Shown here piece after piece: positions 1 to 9,294 of a stretch of 53,906 nt of DNA. The DNA comes from Acidimicrobiia bacterium (lineage in GTDB: Bacteria > Actinomycetota > Acidimicrobiia > IMCC26256 > JAGPDB01). The notes under the pieces were generated by a model. It was not told where the DNA came from and searched no databases. It was given only the letters and a program-made list of their open reading frames with translations. The stretch's first letter is position 1. Each line of letters starts with the position of its first letter. Made by a program: the position numbers and the translations under genes. The DNA is taken from positions 1-53,906 of the forward strand of contig JAGPDB010000011.1 in the NCBI GenBank assembly GCA_018057765.1, read 5' to 3'.

Positions 1-825
1 TCATTATCTGCAACAGTAACAATTATTGATTCAGCATTTCCTGGTAACCAAGGATTTGGAGCTACCTCAGAATTTGCACAAAACATTTCAGTAGGTTCAT
101 CCGCTGACTTCGACTCAGATGGTGTATCAGATATAGTTGAAAATGCTGCACCTAATAACGGCGATGGTAATGGTGATGGGATCTTAGACTCATTACAATC
201 AATTGTTACATCATATAAAATTCCTGACAGTGCAGTATATGCAACATTTGTAACTAATGGTTGTTCAGAAAATGGTACAGTTTCTTCTCTTAGCGAATCA
301 AACTTTGTCGCAACGGATGGTAACTACGAATACCCATTTGGGCTAACAGACTTCTCGTTGAATTGTTCACGAGGTGCAACTGTAGATGTAACGAAAATTG
401 TACATGTACCAGATTCAGCTGATGGGCTATCTGTTCGTAAATACCGTCCAGAAACAGCAGAACACTTCTTAGCTGTTCCAGATTCTACAGTGACGAATCA
501 AACTGTAGGTGGTGAACCAGTATTAGTATTGAACTATCAACTAACTGATGGTGGAGCTCTTGATGATGATGGAATCGCTAACGGTATAATTGTCGACCCT
601 GTAGGTATTGCTAGAGTTGCTGTAGCTAGTCAACAAATCACTACTCCAACTAATGGAAATACTGGCTCAACTGCTGGGAATTCTCCTCAAAGATCAACAT
701 CCGCGAAAGGTGTTTTATCTTTAACTGGTACTAACTCAGTAGACAATTTAATTATTGCCTTTGAGTTAATGATCTTTGGATTCTCAGTATTTCTTGTTTC
801 AAAAAGGAGATACCAAAAAGGTTAA
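1..825 (+). CDS. Sortase-anchored surface protein, C-terminal part (5' end outside window)
   Basis: The frame is open from base 1, so the gene begins upstream of the window; 274 residues are visible. An aspartate-rich stretch near visible residues 37-62 (pattern DxDxDG and GDGNGDG) resembles calcium-binding thrombospondin type-3 repeats. It is followed by a region like the choice-of-anchor U domain, ending in the typical LTDGGALDDDGIANG and IIVDP signature. The C-terminus is a cell-wall sorting signal: LSLTG at bases 715-729, a hydrophobic segment, then the basic tail SKRRYQKG. It should be exported and joined to the envelope by the sortase encoded 60 bases downstream. The pentapeptide differs from classical LPXTG but recurs in the 1316-residue surface protein at 27101-31051. 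The family assignment is from memory of the signature, not from a search. Confidence 0.85.
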   Translation, partial: SLSATVTIIDSAFPGNQGFGATSEFAQNISVGSSADFDSDGVSDIVENAAPNNGDGNGDGILDSLQSIVTSYKIPDSAVYATFVTNGCSENGTVSSLSESNFVATDGNYEYPFGLTDFSLNCSRGATVDVTKIVHVPDSADGLSVRKYRPETAEHFLAVPDSTVTNQTVGGEPVLVLNYQLTDGGALDDDGIANGIIVDPVGIARVAVASQQITTPTNGNTGSTAGNSPQRSTSAKGVLSLTGTNSVDNLIIAFELMIFGFSVFLVSKRRYQKG

Positions 826-885
826 TATTAGGGAAATACGATTTTAAAAACTAGAATGGCTAGCAATTAAATTGTAAGGGATGAC

Positions 886-1524
886 ATGTTTAAATCAAAG
901 TTTAAATACGTATCAATAACTTTAATTGTCGTTGCTCTAAGTTTGTCGGCTTTTTTTATTATAAATAAGAACAAAGAAAATGCTAATGCCCAAGTTGATA
1001 ATCCAATAGGTCAAGTTACAAAACCAAAAGCTACGACTAGCACTACAACAACTATTTCAACATTGCCAGCATTGCCGCAACCTTTAGATTCTCCAGCAGA
1101 TCCAAATGCCAAAGTTCCTGTTGTTCAAATTGGTTCTATAGAAATTCCCAAATTAAGTATGATACAAAATTTGTATGAAGGTGTAGAACTTACAGTTTTA
1201 AATGTAGGCCCTGGACATTGGCCAGGGACAGCAGAGCCAGGCGGATATGGCAACACTGTAATTGCAGGTCATCGTGTAACTCATTCTAAACCATTTAGAA
1301 ATGTCGACCAATTAGTAGTTGGTGATGATATTTTTGTATCGCATAACAATAAAATATTTAATTATAAAGTTAGCGGTACTGAAATTGTCTACCCTAAAGA
1401 TATTTGGATAGTTGATCAAACTCCAGGCTTTCGATTGACATTGTTTGCTTGTCATCCTCCTGGTTCAGCTTCACAACGTATAGTCATTTACGCAGATCTT
1501 GTAGACCCACCATTTGATGTATAA
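886..1524 (+). CDS. Sortase, class E-like
   Basis: A 212-residue membrane-anchored transpeptidase that cleaves sorting signals and attaches surface proteins to the cell wall. Residues 8-27 form an N-terminal membrane segment, followed by a Thr/Pro linker (about 45-75) and the sortase beta-barrel. The catalytic residues are visible: His129 in AGHRVTH, Cys189 in LFACHPPG and Arg198 in SASQR. The Cys motif LFACHPPG in place of TLxTC fits the class E/actinobacterial group. The start is the ATG preceded by AAGGGA; an ATG five bases upstream is out of frame. It sits directly behind a substrate-like gene ending in LSLTG, and two more substrates lie at 22454-26857 (LANTG) and 27101-31051 (LSLTG). Known class E sortases prefer LAXTG, so the LSLTG motif is a variant worth testing. 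Confidence 0.9.
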   Translation: MFKSKFKYVSITLIVVALSLSAFFIINKNKENANAQVDNPIGQVTKPKATTSTTTTISTLPALPQPLDSPADPNAKVPVVQIGSIEIPKLSMIQNLYEGVELTVLNVGPGHWPGTAEPGGYGNTVIAGHRVTHSKPFRNVDQLVVGDDIFVSHNNKIFNYKVSGTEIVYPKDIWIVDQTPGFRLTLFACHPPGSASQRIVIYADLVDPPFDV

Positions 1525-1541
1525 CCTAGTAATATCTAATA

Positions 1542-2633
1542 GTGAAAACTTCAGACCAAAAAGTAGATTCTATTTATAAAGTAACAAAGTTACAGGTATT
1601 TTTCTCTGTTCTAGCAATATTATTGTTCGTATTTATACAAGTAGGCCAAAACTATCATCTAGATAAGGTAATTTTGTCTCCAGGAACTGCAGATTCTGTT
1701 TCAAAAACCATACATATACAAGGTGCAAAGTCATATAATCCTAACGGAACAATACGTTTCCTCACTGTTCTAGTTACAACAAATCGTCCAACACTTTTTG
1801 AGTTCTTAAAAGCAAAATATTACGATGATGATACAGAAATTATAAAGTGGGAAGAAATTCGTGGAGATATCAGTTCTAATGATGAGAATGCAATGAATCA
1901 AGCAGCAATGACTGCAAGTCAAAATTCTGCAAAAGTCGTTGCTTTAACAAAACTTGGTTGTGATGTGAAAAAATCAGGTGAAGGTGCATTAATTACTAAT
2001 GTTGAAAAAGATAGCGCTGCGAGTAAATTTAATATTAAAGCAACAAATATTATTACAGCCATTGACGGCACGAATGTTTCGACAGATCAAGATGCTGTAA
2101 GCATACTTTCTAAACATAAGCCTGGTGAAGAAATAGTTTTGTATATTAGAACTAATTCAATCTCAGATGCCAAAGAATATAAAGTTATTCTTGGTGAAAA
2201 TCCAAAGAAACCTGGTGTAGGTTTTTTAGGCGTAGGTCTTTCAACGAGTCTTTTAAAATTTGATTACCCAATAAACATAGAAATAGAACAAGGTGACGTC
2301 TCTGGACCCAGTGCTGGCTTAGCGTTCACTCTTTCTATCATCGATAAACTAACAGTAGGTGAACTTACTGGTGGTAAAGATTATGCCGTGACTGGTGAAA
2401 TTGGTATAGATGGAAAAGTATATCCTGTTGGAGGTGTAGCACAAAAGGCTGTTGCTGCAAAAAATTCTGGTGCTAAATTTATGATCGTACCTAAAGGTGA
2501 AGCAAAAGATGCAAAGCCCAAGGTAGGTAAGATGAAATTATTTGAAGTTGAAAATATAGACCAAGCACTCAAAGTTTTGAATAAAAATGGTGGCGATCCG
2601 CTACCACAGGTGCGCGCCTGTCCCAATTCATAG
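1542..2633 (+). CDS. PDZ-domain Lon-like secreted serine protease (YlbL family, S16)
   Basis: A 363-residue membrane-tethered protease. Residues 17-35 form one N-terminal membrane segment. A PDZ domain lies around 140-220 (GEGALITNVEKDSAASKF) and a Lon-type proteolytic domain at about 225-350. The Ser-Lys dyad is visible: Ser257 in GDVSGPSAGLAF and Lys302 in PVGGVAQKAVAA. There is no AAA+ ATPase, as is normal for this family, so it acts on the outer side of the membrane without ATP. The start is GTG at 1542 with no strong Shine-Dalgarno, 17 bases after the sortase stop. In Mycobacterium the homologue lies next to a UPF0182 gene; here the DivIVA-type gene separates the two. Its natural substrate cannot be told from the sequence. 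Confidence 0.9.
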   Translation: MKTSDQKVDSIYKVTKLQVFFSVLAILLFVFIQVGQNYHLDKVILSPGTADSVSKTIHIQGAKSYNPNGTIRFLTVLVTTNRPTLFEFLKAKYYDDDTEIIKWEEIRGDISSNDENAMNQAAMTASQNSAKVVALTKLGCDVKKSGEGALITNVEKDSAASKFNIKATNIITAIDGTNVSTDQDAVSILSKHKPGEEIVLYIRTNSISDAKEYKVILGENPKKPGVGFLGVGLSTSLLKFDYPINIEIEQGDVSGPSAGLAFTLSIIDKLTVGELTGGKDYAVTGEIGIDGKVYPVGGVAQKAVAAKNSGAKFMIVPKGEAKDAKPKVGKMKLFEVENIDQALKVLNKNGGDPLPQVRACPNS

Positions 2634-2693
2634 TACAATATTATGTATAAATTATCCTATTTATACCGAAGTAACTGAACGGGGGAGATCAAA

Positions 2694-4649
2694 GTGTCAG
2701 AAACTAATTTCACGCTTTCATCACAGGCTCAAATAACACCAGAAGAAATCGAAAAACGTAGCTTTTCAAACAAAGTTAGAGGTATTTCAGAAAGCGAAGT
2801 ACGATCATTTTTGCGTCGTATTTCTGACGAAATAACACGATTAAATGACAATGAAACCAAACTTATAGAAAAAGTTAAAAAACTAGAAGAAAATAATTCT
2901 TTAAAACATGTTGCATCCAAAGCTGAACTATTAGAGAGCTTGGGTGAGCAGACAGCTCGAATATTAGTAGGTGCTGAAGAAGCAGCAGAACAGATGATTG
3001 TCGATGCAAAGGAATTAGCAGCAAATTTAACTGAAAAAGCTAATAATAATTATGACGAAATGTGCATTAAGACTGATGATGAAAAAGAATTGCGTGAAAA
3101 AGAAATAAGATTAAATTTTGAAAATTCTAAAAAGCAAGCAAATAAAAATGCAGAAATGATAGTTGAGAATGCAAGAGTGCATGGCCGCGAAATTTTTCAA
3201 GAAGCAACAGTATTACGTGAAAAAATACTTAAAGATTTATTACGTCGTAGGGAACTTTTAAGTGAGCAAATAGATGAACTTCGAAAGGGTCGAGAAGAAT
3301 TACTTGATTCTTATAAAGTTGTAAAAGGTTCATTTCAAAAAGCTACTGATGCATTAGTAGGCGTTGAAGAAAAAGCATCAAGTGAACTAATGGCGAATCC
3401 TATAGATGTTGATGAACTACTTGCAGCTCATATTGAGTTACCAGCAATGTTAAATTCATCAAACCCCATAGAATCATTTGTAGATACAGAAGAAAAATTA
3501 ACAAACGATGATGAAATAAAAGATGATAAAACAGAAGTTCCTACAAAGGAAACTTCTTCTGTAAATATCATAAGTAAAGATTCAATTCAAAGTATTAACG
3601 AGCCGGCAATTGAAAAACAAAAAGAAATTTATGATCAAGAATCTACATCGACGGAACATTCTAAAAAAACAAAGTCTTTAAAAACTTATATGAAAGACGC
3701 TTTAGGCGTCGAAAAGAATGATGATATTGACATTGATTTAGTTGATGAAACAATTGATATAGAAGAAACTAACAGTGAAGAAATAGTTGAGGATAAAAAA
3801 GATGTTAGCGAACTTTTCAAAAATCTAAAAACACCCAAAGATAAGCAACTAAAAGATTCAGTTTTGAGAAAAACTGAATCAGACCCAAATGAAATTGAGC
3901 AGACTAATTCTTCTGAAACCTATAGCGACTCGCCAACAATAGAGAGTGAGTCCATAGATGTCAAGAGCGAAGCTGAAGGAACTAAGCCTAAGAAAAAAGC
4001 TCAAGCGAAAATAAAAACTACATCACCAATAAAAATGCGTGACAATGCAGTAGCAGAATCAAGCGCGTCAGCTTTGCGTAAAGCAAAAAAACAGCTACAA
4101 AACGAACAGAATGAGCTATTAGATAGTCTACGAACAACTAAATCAAAAAAGCGCCTAAATTCAATGGATGTTTTACCATCAATAGATTCACATCTAAAAA
4201 TTTGGGTAGAAAATTTGCGTGAAGAAATAGAATCCGTATTTGATGCTGGTGTTAAATCAATAAGTAAAGAAAAAATTGTTGTTAGCGAAGGGTCTTTAAG
4301 TGAAATAGTTAATTGGATTATTTCTCCACTCAGCGAATCCCTAGCAAGTTCAATTGATGAAGGTGATATAGCAGATGTCACCACTCGTGTTGGTGCAAAA
4401 TATAGAGAATGGCGTAGTAGTGATCTAAAAATTGCTTTAACTGATGCTTTATGTGCAACATATTCACATGGTGTGATAGCAGCTTCGCCAAAAGGTGCAG
4501 TACTTAAATGGATAGTTGAGAAACCAGGACAATGTGTTGATTGTGACGACAATGCTTTGGAACCAACCAAAGTCAATGAAGAATTCCCAACAGGACAAAC
4601 TTGTGCACCAGCGCATTCTGGTTGTCGGTGTGTGATTGCACTTAGCTAA
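2694..4649 (+). CDS. DivIVA-domain protein with MuF-like cysteine-rich C-terminus
   Basis: A 651-residue cytoplasmic protein. Residues about 12-70 match a DivIVA N-terminal domain (FSNKVRGISESEVRSFLRRI), followed by a long coiled coil to about 235. A highly charged, acidic, probably disordered stretch runs from about 255 to 470. A folded C-terminal domain (about 490-651) ends in Cys614-x2-Cys617, then His641-x2-Cys644-Arg-Cys646. That last pattern resembles the C-terminal motif of phage MuF/SPP1 gp7-type head morphogenesis domains, probably metal-binding. DivIVA proteins mark cell poles and septa, so a role in growth or division scaffolding is likely; the function of the C-terminal domain is unknown. 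The GTG start is preceded by a strong GGGGGAG site. The gene sits between the PDZ protease and UPF0182 with short gaps, consistent with one operon. Confidence 0.8.
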   Translation: MSETNFTLSSQAQITPEEIEKRSFSNKVRGISESEVRSFLRRISDEITRLNDNETKLIEKVKKLEENNSLKHVASKAELLESLGEQTARILVGAEEAAEQMIVDAKELAANLTEKANNNYDEMCIKTDDEKELREKEIRLNFENSKKQANKNAEMIVENARVHGREIFQEATVLREKILKDLLRRRELLSEQIDELRKGREELLDSYKVVKGSFQKATDALVGVEEKASSELMANPIDVDELLAAHIELPAMLNSSNPIESFVDTEEKLTNDDEIKDDKTEVPTKETSSVNIISKDSIQSINEPAIEKQKEIYDQESTSTEHSKKTKSLKTYMKDALGVEKNDDIDIDLVDETIDIEETNSEEIVEDKKDVSELFKNLKTPKDKQLKDSVLRKTESDPNEIEQTNSSETYSDSPTIESESIDVKSEAEGTKPKKKAQAKIKTTSPIKMRDNAVAESSASALRKAKKQLQNEQNELLDSLRTTKSKKRLNSMDVLPSIDSHLKIWVENLREEIESVFDAGVKSISKEKIVVSEGSLSEIVNWIISPLSESLASSIDEGDIADVTTRVGAKYREWRSSDLKIALTDALCATYSHGVIAASPKGAVLKWIVEKPGQCVDCDDNALEPTKVNEEFPTGQTCAPAHSGCRCVIALS

Positions 4650-4665
4650 CGTCTAACATATTCGC

Positions 4666-7623
4666 ATGGCTAATAATGTGCGAACACAAACTAATTTTAA
4701 ACCACCTTCCAAAAAGACCATTGTTATTTTTGCAATTGTTGCTTTTATCTTCCTTTTTGGTTCAAGTTTTAAATCCATTGCAACTTTTTTTGTAGAGAAA
4801 ATGTTATTCTCTTCGCTTGGACAAGGTGATACGTTCAACAAATTGCTAAGTGCAAAATATTTTATTCCTACACTTTCATTTGTGATTATGACCTTTGTAT
4901 GTGTATTTATTATATTCCTTACTAATAGGAATGCAAAACACCACTCGACACAGAACAAAACAGATGTGTTCATGACTGTACCTGCTTCAATATTTAAGAC
5001 AAAACCTGTTTTGATTAGAAACATAATTTCTATAATCGTAGGTGCATTTTTTGCTTCAACGACTTATGGTTATTACAAAGAATGGATACTTTTTAGAAAT
5101 GGCTCAAATACTGGGATTAAAGATGCAACTTTTAAGAAAGACATAGGTTTTTACTTATTTAAATTACCATTTATTCAAGTGTCACTAACTTGGTTGTTCA
5201 CTGCTTTAATAGTGTTGATCTTAATTAGTGTTCTATCGCTACTGCTAACAGGTGGATTGCGACTTGAAGCGAATAAACGCCATATTTCTACATATGGAAG
5301 AATTCTATTATCGGTTTTGTTATTTCTCACTACATTGGTTAAAGCAGCAGAATATTATTTTGAGAAATTTTCTCTTGTACACTCAACAAGAGGTGCAATA
5401 GATGGTGCTACGTACACTGATATCAATGCCCAAATTCCAGCACTACGTCTGATGGTATTCGTTGCAATTATTGCATCAATATTATTTTTGGTAAATGTTT
5501 TTCGTAAGGGTATCGTGTTACCCCTTGTTGCACTTGGGCTTTGGCTAGCTGTTGGTCTCGTCGTAGGTACTGTATATCCAGCAGTTATACAAAGATTTGT
5601 AGTTACACCTTCTAGGAATACAAAAGAAAAGCCATATGCTAAACAAAATATCGAAGCTACAAAGGCTGCATATGATCTCGATACTATTGAGTCATCAAAT
5701 GTAAATTATGAGCAGACAATATCTCCAGAGACAGCACAAAGTGTAAAGGCCGCATTAGCAAATGTCACACTATTTGATGAATCTAGCGTTGCTCCCTATA
5801 TACAGCAAAAAAGAGGAACACAATATTATGAATTTGGCGTAGGTGATCGCGATAGATATACCGTTGATGGCAAAGTGTTACCATCAATAATTTCTTCACG
5901 CGAACTTGTTGCAGCTAGTAATCTACCTGATAAATCATGGCAAAGTATCCACTCGGTTTATACTCACGGATTCGGAGCAGTTGCCCTTAATTCATCAGAA
6001 GTATTACCCGATTCCGCTCCAGACTATTTAGTTGCAGATCTTCCAAATGTTACAGAGAAGAAAACTGGCAATAAATCTAAAGATACTAGTAGTGTTGTGA
6101 AACCAGCAACTAATAGCCTCTCGTTAGATACTTCGAAAGCAAGGGTGTATTTTGGTGAAGGTCTAAATGATTTTGTATTTGTTGGTTCTAAAAAAGAACA
6201 AACACCTACAACTGACAAATTTGATCTAGCGGAATCTACGGGAGTTAAATTAGACTCATTTTTGAAAAAAGCTGTTTTTGCACTCAACTATGCAGATTAT
6301 AATATTATGATTTCTGATGTTGTAAATAAAGATACAAAGATCATTTATGATCGTAATCCTGCCCAGCGTGTTAAAACCATTGCACCTTTTTTAGATATTG
6401 ACTCTGATCCATACCCTGTAATTACAAATAATGAAATAGTTTGGGTTGTGGATGCTTATACAACTTCTAACCAGTATCCAAATTCTCAATATTTAGATCA
6501 GGATAATTTAGATTTCAGTAGCTCTTTAAATAAAAGAATAAATTATGTCCGCAATAGTGTTAAGGCAACAGTTAATGCACGAACTGGTGAAGTAAATCTA
6601 TATGTTATAGATCAAAAAGATCCAATAATTAAAGCATATGAGAAGGCTTTTCCTAAGTTATTTAAGAAGGAAAGTGAAGTTCCAAAGGATATAGTTGATC
6701 ATTATAGATATCCTAACGATATTTTCGATGTTCAAAGCCAAGTTTTAGCTGACTACCATGTGAGTGATGCAACAACATTGTTAAAGAGTTCTAATAAATG
6801 GCAAGCAGCTCCTGATTTAGCTGGTACTGGTACTACAACACAGATTACAACAGTTGCAGAAAAAGGTGGTCGTGCAGATAAATTAAAATCAGTTGGTACC
6901 CCAATCCCTGGTTTATACCAATATATTTCTCATACGGCAATGGAAAAACCAGAGTTTGTATTAACTCGCTCATTTACACCTATCGGTGAAACTTTTAAAA
7001 TGGAATCTTATCTATCCGTAAGTTCTGATCCCGGTAGTTACGGGAAGATGAGATTGGTTAACTTTAAATCGACTGCAGATGCTAGCGCGTTGACTCCAAC
7101 ACAGATTGTTGGACAAATAAATGGTGATGAAGCTTTTTCTAGAAACAAAACTTTATTAGGTCAGCAAGGATCTTCTATTGTTCCGGGTGCATTACAGATA
7201 ATTCCAGTCGGAAATACTGTTGTGTATGTTCAGCCACAATTTGTTCAAGGTGATTCTGCGGATTCTAGACCTGTGCTTAAATATGTGACTGTATCTGTCA
7301 GCGGCTTAACTGTTTGTGCTGCTTCTATCGATGAAGCAGTAGATATGCTTATTAGCGGAAAACAGGAATGTTCTGAATTCGCTGCAGTCTCGTTGCCCTT
7401 GCCAGGAAGTACACCAAAAACAGATACTGTAACAACAGATACTACTGTAAGCACTCCTTCAAGTGATATCTCTAAATTGTCAGATAAAGACCTTGTTAAC
7501 GCTTTGGCGCAAGCTCGTGCAGATTACGATAAAGCACAAAATCCTGTAGATTTAGGTGCATTACAAAAAGCTGCAGATAAAATGGCTAAATTTATAGATG
7601 AACTTGAGAGACGTAATAAATAA
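4666..7623 (+). CDS. UPF0182 family membrane protein
   Basis: A 985-residue protein of full family length. Around seven hydrophobic segments lie in the first 310 residues. They are followed by a large domain, predicted extracytoplasmic, containing the family-type stretches NVNYEQTI, RVYFGEG and YPVITNNEIVWVVDAYTTS. A Thr/Ser linker (about 925-945) and a charged helix close the protein. UPF0182 proteins occur mainly in actinobacteria and cyanobacteria and have no established biochemical function; a link with envelope processes is inferred from neighbours such as the PDZ protease. The ATG start lies 16 bases after the previous stop, without an obvious Shine-Dalgarno, which suggests translational coupling. 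Confidence 0.93.
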   Translation: MANNVRTQTNFKPPSKKTIVIFAIVAFIFLFGSSFKSIATFFVEKMLFSSLGQGDTFNKLLSAKYFIPTLSFVIMTFVCVFIIFLTNRNAKHHSTQNKTDVFMTVPASIFKTKPVLIRNIISIIVGAFFASTTYGYYKEWILFRNGSNTGIKDATFKKDIGFYLFKLPFIQVSLTWLFTALIVLILISVLSLLLTGGLRLEANKRHISTYGRILLSVLLFLTTLVKAAEYYFEKFSLVHSTRGAIDGATYTDINAQIPALRLMVFVAIIASILFLVNVFRKGIVLPLVALGLWLAVGLVVGTVYPAVIQRFVVTPSRNTKEKPYAKQNIEATKAAYDLDTIESSNVNYEQTISPETAQSVKAALANVTLFDESSVAPYIQQKRGTQYYEFGVGDRDRYTVDGKVLPSIISSRELVAASNLPDKSWQSIHSVYTHGFGAVALNSSEVLPDSAPDYLVADLPNVTEKKTGNKSKDTSSVVKPATNSLSLDTSKARVYFGEGLNDFVFVGSKKEQTPTTDKFDLAESTGVKLDSFLKKAVFALNYADYNIMISDVVNKDTKIIYDRNPAQRVKTIAPFLDIDSDPYPVITNNEIVWVVDAYTTSNQYPNSQYLDQDNLDFSSSLNKRINYVRNSVKATVNARTGEVNLYVIDQKDPIIKAYEKAFPKLFKKESEVPKDIVDHYRYPNDIFDVQSQVLADYHVSDATTLLKSSNKWQAAPDLAGTGTTTQITTVAEKGGRADKLKSVGTPIPGLYQYISHTAMEKPEFVLTRSFTPIGETFKMESYLSVSSDPGSYGKMRLVNFKSTADASALTPTQIVGQINGDEAFSRNKTLLGQQGSSIVPGALQIIPVGNTVVYVQPQFVQGDSADSRPVLKYVTVSVSGLTVCAASIDEAVDMLISGKQECSEFAAVSLPLPGSTPKTDTVTTDTTVSTPSSDISKLSDKDLVNALAQARADYDKAQNPVDLGALQKAADKMAKFIDELERRNK

Positions 7624-7632
7624 AAGATAATA

Positions 7633-7956
7633 ATGTTAATAGAACTTTGTGATATTTCAGTACTAGACGTCGGTTCTATGAAACGCATCATAAAAAATGT
7701 TGATGATAAAGAGATGCGTTTTTGTATTATCAATCTGGGTACAGATATTTATGTTTTAGATGATCTTTGTACTCATGCTGATTTTTCCTTATCGGAAGGT
7801 TTCCTAAGCGCTAAGACTCATGAGCTTGAGTGTCCTAAACATAGTGCAGTTTTCGATATCGATTCGGGCAAAGCTAAATGCTTACCTGCAACTGAACCTG
7901 TGCAAACCTATAAAGTCATTCTAAAAAATAACATTATCTATATTGAATTAGAATAA
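7633..7956 (+). CDS. Rieske-type [2Fe-2S] ferredoxin-like protein
   Basis: A 107-residue soluble protein with both cluster-binding boxes intact: Cys46-x-His48 (DLCTHADFSLSEG) and Cys67-x2-His70 (ECPKHSAVFD). The length fits a stand-alone Rieske ferredoxin of the dioxygenase type with no membrane anchor. In many actinobacteria such a protein is encoded in the suf operon. Here sufU (9409-9912) and sufS (21124-22368) are nearby but on the other strand, so the suf functions appear dispersed. It follows UPF0182 by nine bases and probably shares its transcript. The redox partner is unknown. Confidence 0.88.
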   Translation: MLIELCDISVLDVGSMKRIIKNVDDKEMRFCIINLGTDIYVLDDLCTHADFSLSEGFLSAKTHELECPKHSAVFDIDSGKAKCLPATEPVQTYKVILKNNIIYIELE

Positions 7957-7966
7957 TTAATTATGG

Positions 7967-8953
7967 TCAAACTGGTGGAACAACAGGTACCGGTGGTTCC
8001 GGTGGAGGTGGTGGAGGAGTTGTTGTAGTAGTTGTCGTAGTCGTTTTTGGCGAAGTATCTACAACTTCACCAACTTTATTCCATGAATACTCAACAGGCT
8101 TAGCGGCTACTACGTAAACTGGCTCTCCTATAGTCACTAAGCTTGGGAAGTATTCAGAAATATACATCGGTATTCGTGTGCAACCATGACTTGCTGGTGT
8201 AGTCGGTACTGAAGAATAACCGTGAACTGCAACTCCACCTTTGAAATATACTGGGTTATATAGGTCACCGAGGTCACCTTTTTCGGTACCCTTGTATTTG
8301 CGATAAAACTCGAATCGTCCTGTTGGTGTATTAGCTGCCGCGCATGTTCTTCGTGATGTTTTTTTAGATATGTAGCAATAATTTTTTTGATTCCCAGTAG
8401 ATGTTGTTGTAATTAATTTTACAAAATTGTTTTCATATAAAACACCTATTTGTTTATCTAAACTTATTTCATAACGGTTAGCCTCAGCTGGGTAGACAAA
8501 TGGTTCTTCGTATTGGAAAGTATTTAACAAATTAATTTCTAAATCAGTAATGCGATTAGTAATAGGAATACCCTTATATTTTTGTAATGATTGGACAGCG
8601 AATTGTGTTTTATAATCAAATTTTGTGTCAACAGTACCTGGATCAAATTTTAAGTCAACGAGTCTTTGTTCTACCAAAGTTACAATGTCATAATTAGAAC
8701 CCATTCCCAATGATTGTCCATTTAACAAAGGTATATTAGCGGGTGGTGGTTGAGGTGTTTTTGGCGGGAGAGTGGTAGTTGTCGTGGTTGAAGTCGTTGT
8801 AGAGCTTGTTGAAGATGTTGTAGTTGTAGTAGTAACAGCTACTTCAGCTGATGAAGAATTCCGGAAATATAGCCCACCTATAACGAGTGCACTGAGAATA
8901 ATTGCACATGATATACATATCAAAAAAATACGTGATTTAATTAATTTTAACAA
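7967..8953 (-). CDS. L,D-transpeptidase (YkuD) with peptidoglycan-binding domain
   Basis: A 328-residue cell-wall enzyme that makes 3-3 cross-links or attaches proteins to peptidoglycan. Residues 9-28 form a signal anchor. A Thr/Ser-rich linker (41-61) and a Pro-rich stretch precede a PG_binding_1-like domain (about 84-143), then the YkuD domain (about 160-285). The catalytic motif is complete: His244 in VAVHGYSS and Ser255-His256-Gly257-Cys258-Thr-Arg260. The C-terminal tail is a run of nine Thr followed by Pro-rich sequence, probably a wall-spanning spacer or a low-complexity extension. It converges with the Rieske gene, separated by ten bases. No lipobox is seen. Confidence 0.92.
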   Translation of the reverse strand: MLKLIKSRIFLICISCAIILSALVIGGLYFRNSSSAEVAVTTTTTTSSTSSTTTSTTTTTTLPPKTPQPPPANIPLLNGQSLGMGSNYDIVTLVEQRLVDLKFDPGTVDTKFDYKTQFAVQSLQKYKGIPITNRITDLEINLLNTFQYEEPFVYPAEANRYEISLDKQIGVLYENNFVKLITTTSTGNQKNYCYISKKTSRRTCAAANTPTGRFEFYRKYKGTEKGDLGDLYNPVYFKGGVAVHGYSSVPTTPASHGCTRIPMYISEYFPSLVTIGEPVYVVAAKPVEYSWNKVGEVVDTSPKTTTTTTTTTPPPPPPEPPVPVVPPV

Positions 8954-9019
8954 TGGACTAGACCTTAATTAGAGAGATTTCCAAATATAATAGTCGAAAT
9001 ATTTATTTTAGTCTAAAAA

Positions 9020-9223
9020 TTAATTAGTTATAAGTTCTTTGTCGATTTGTGTGTGAACGTTGCTAACAGCAGCATTTCTTAAGTCGAGTAAAAAATCAAC
9101 GACCTCAGCGCCTTCAACCAAAGTTCGACCTTTGTACTCATCCAATTTAGAATCTATTAGTAATATAAGTGTCGCGTTTTCCATGTCATAGTCCTTCGGG
9201 GTGTCAAGGGTCTTATTGTACAT
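9020..9223 (-). CDS. Small protein of unknown function (67 aa)
   Basis: I do not recognise a family. The protein is acidic and soluble, with a likely helix-strand-helix pattern (ATLILLIDSKLDEYKGRTLV, then EVVDFLLDLRNAAV) and no membrane segment. A GGAAGAC purine stretch stands five bases before the ATG, which supports translation. It lies between sufU and the L,D-transpeptidase on the same strand. It could be a genuine small gene or a spurious ORF; its amino-acid make-up looks protein-like. Confidence 0.5.
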   Translation of the reverse strand: MYNKTLDTPKDYDMENATLILLIDSKLDEYKGRTLVEGAEVVDFLLDLRNAAVSNVHTQIDKELITN

Positions 9224-9294
9224 TGTCTTCCATTTGGGTTGATTTGTCTATAGGTTTATTGGGTATTGCCTAGTTGTATATATAACATAACTAT

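Noticed and set aside
4001-4576. Minus-strand ORF of 191 codons inside the DivIVA-type gene
   Set aside because: It is the antisense of a well-supported coding frame and is Ser/Phe-rich with no family resemblance.
7967-8060. Long Thr and Pro codon runs at the 3' end of the L,D-transpeptidase gene, as a possible repeat element
   Set aside because: They are in frame with the gene and encode a plausible wall spacer; not an independent repeat.
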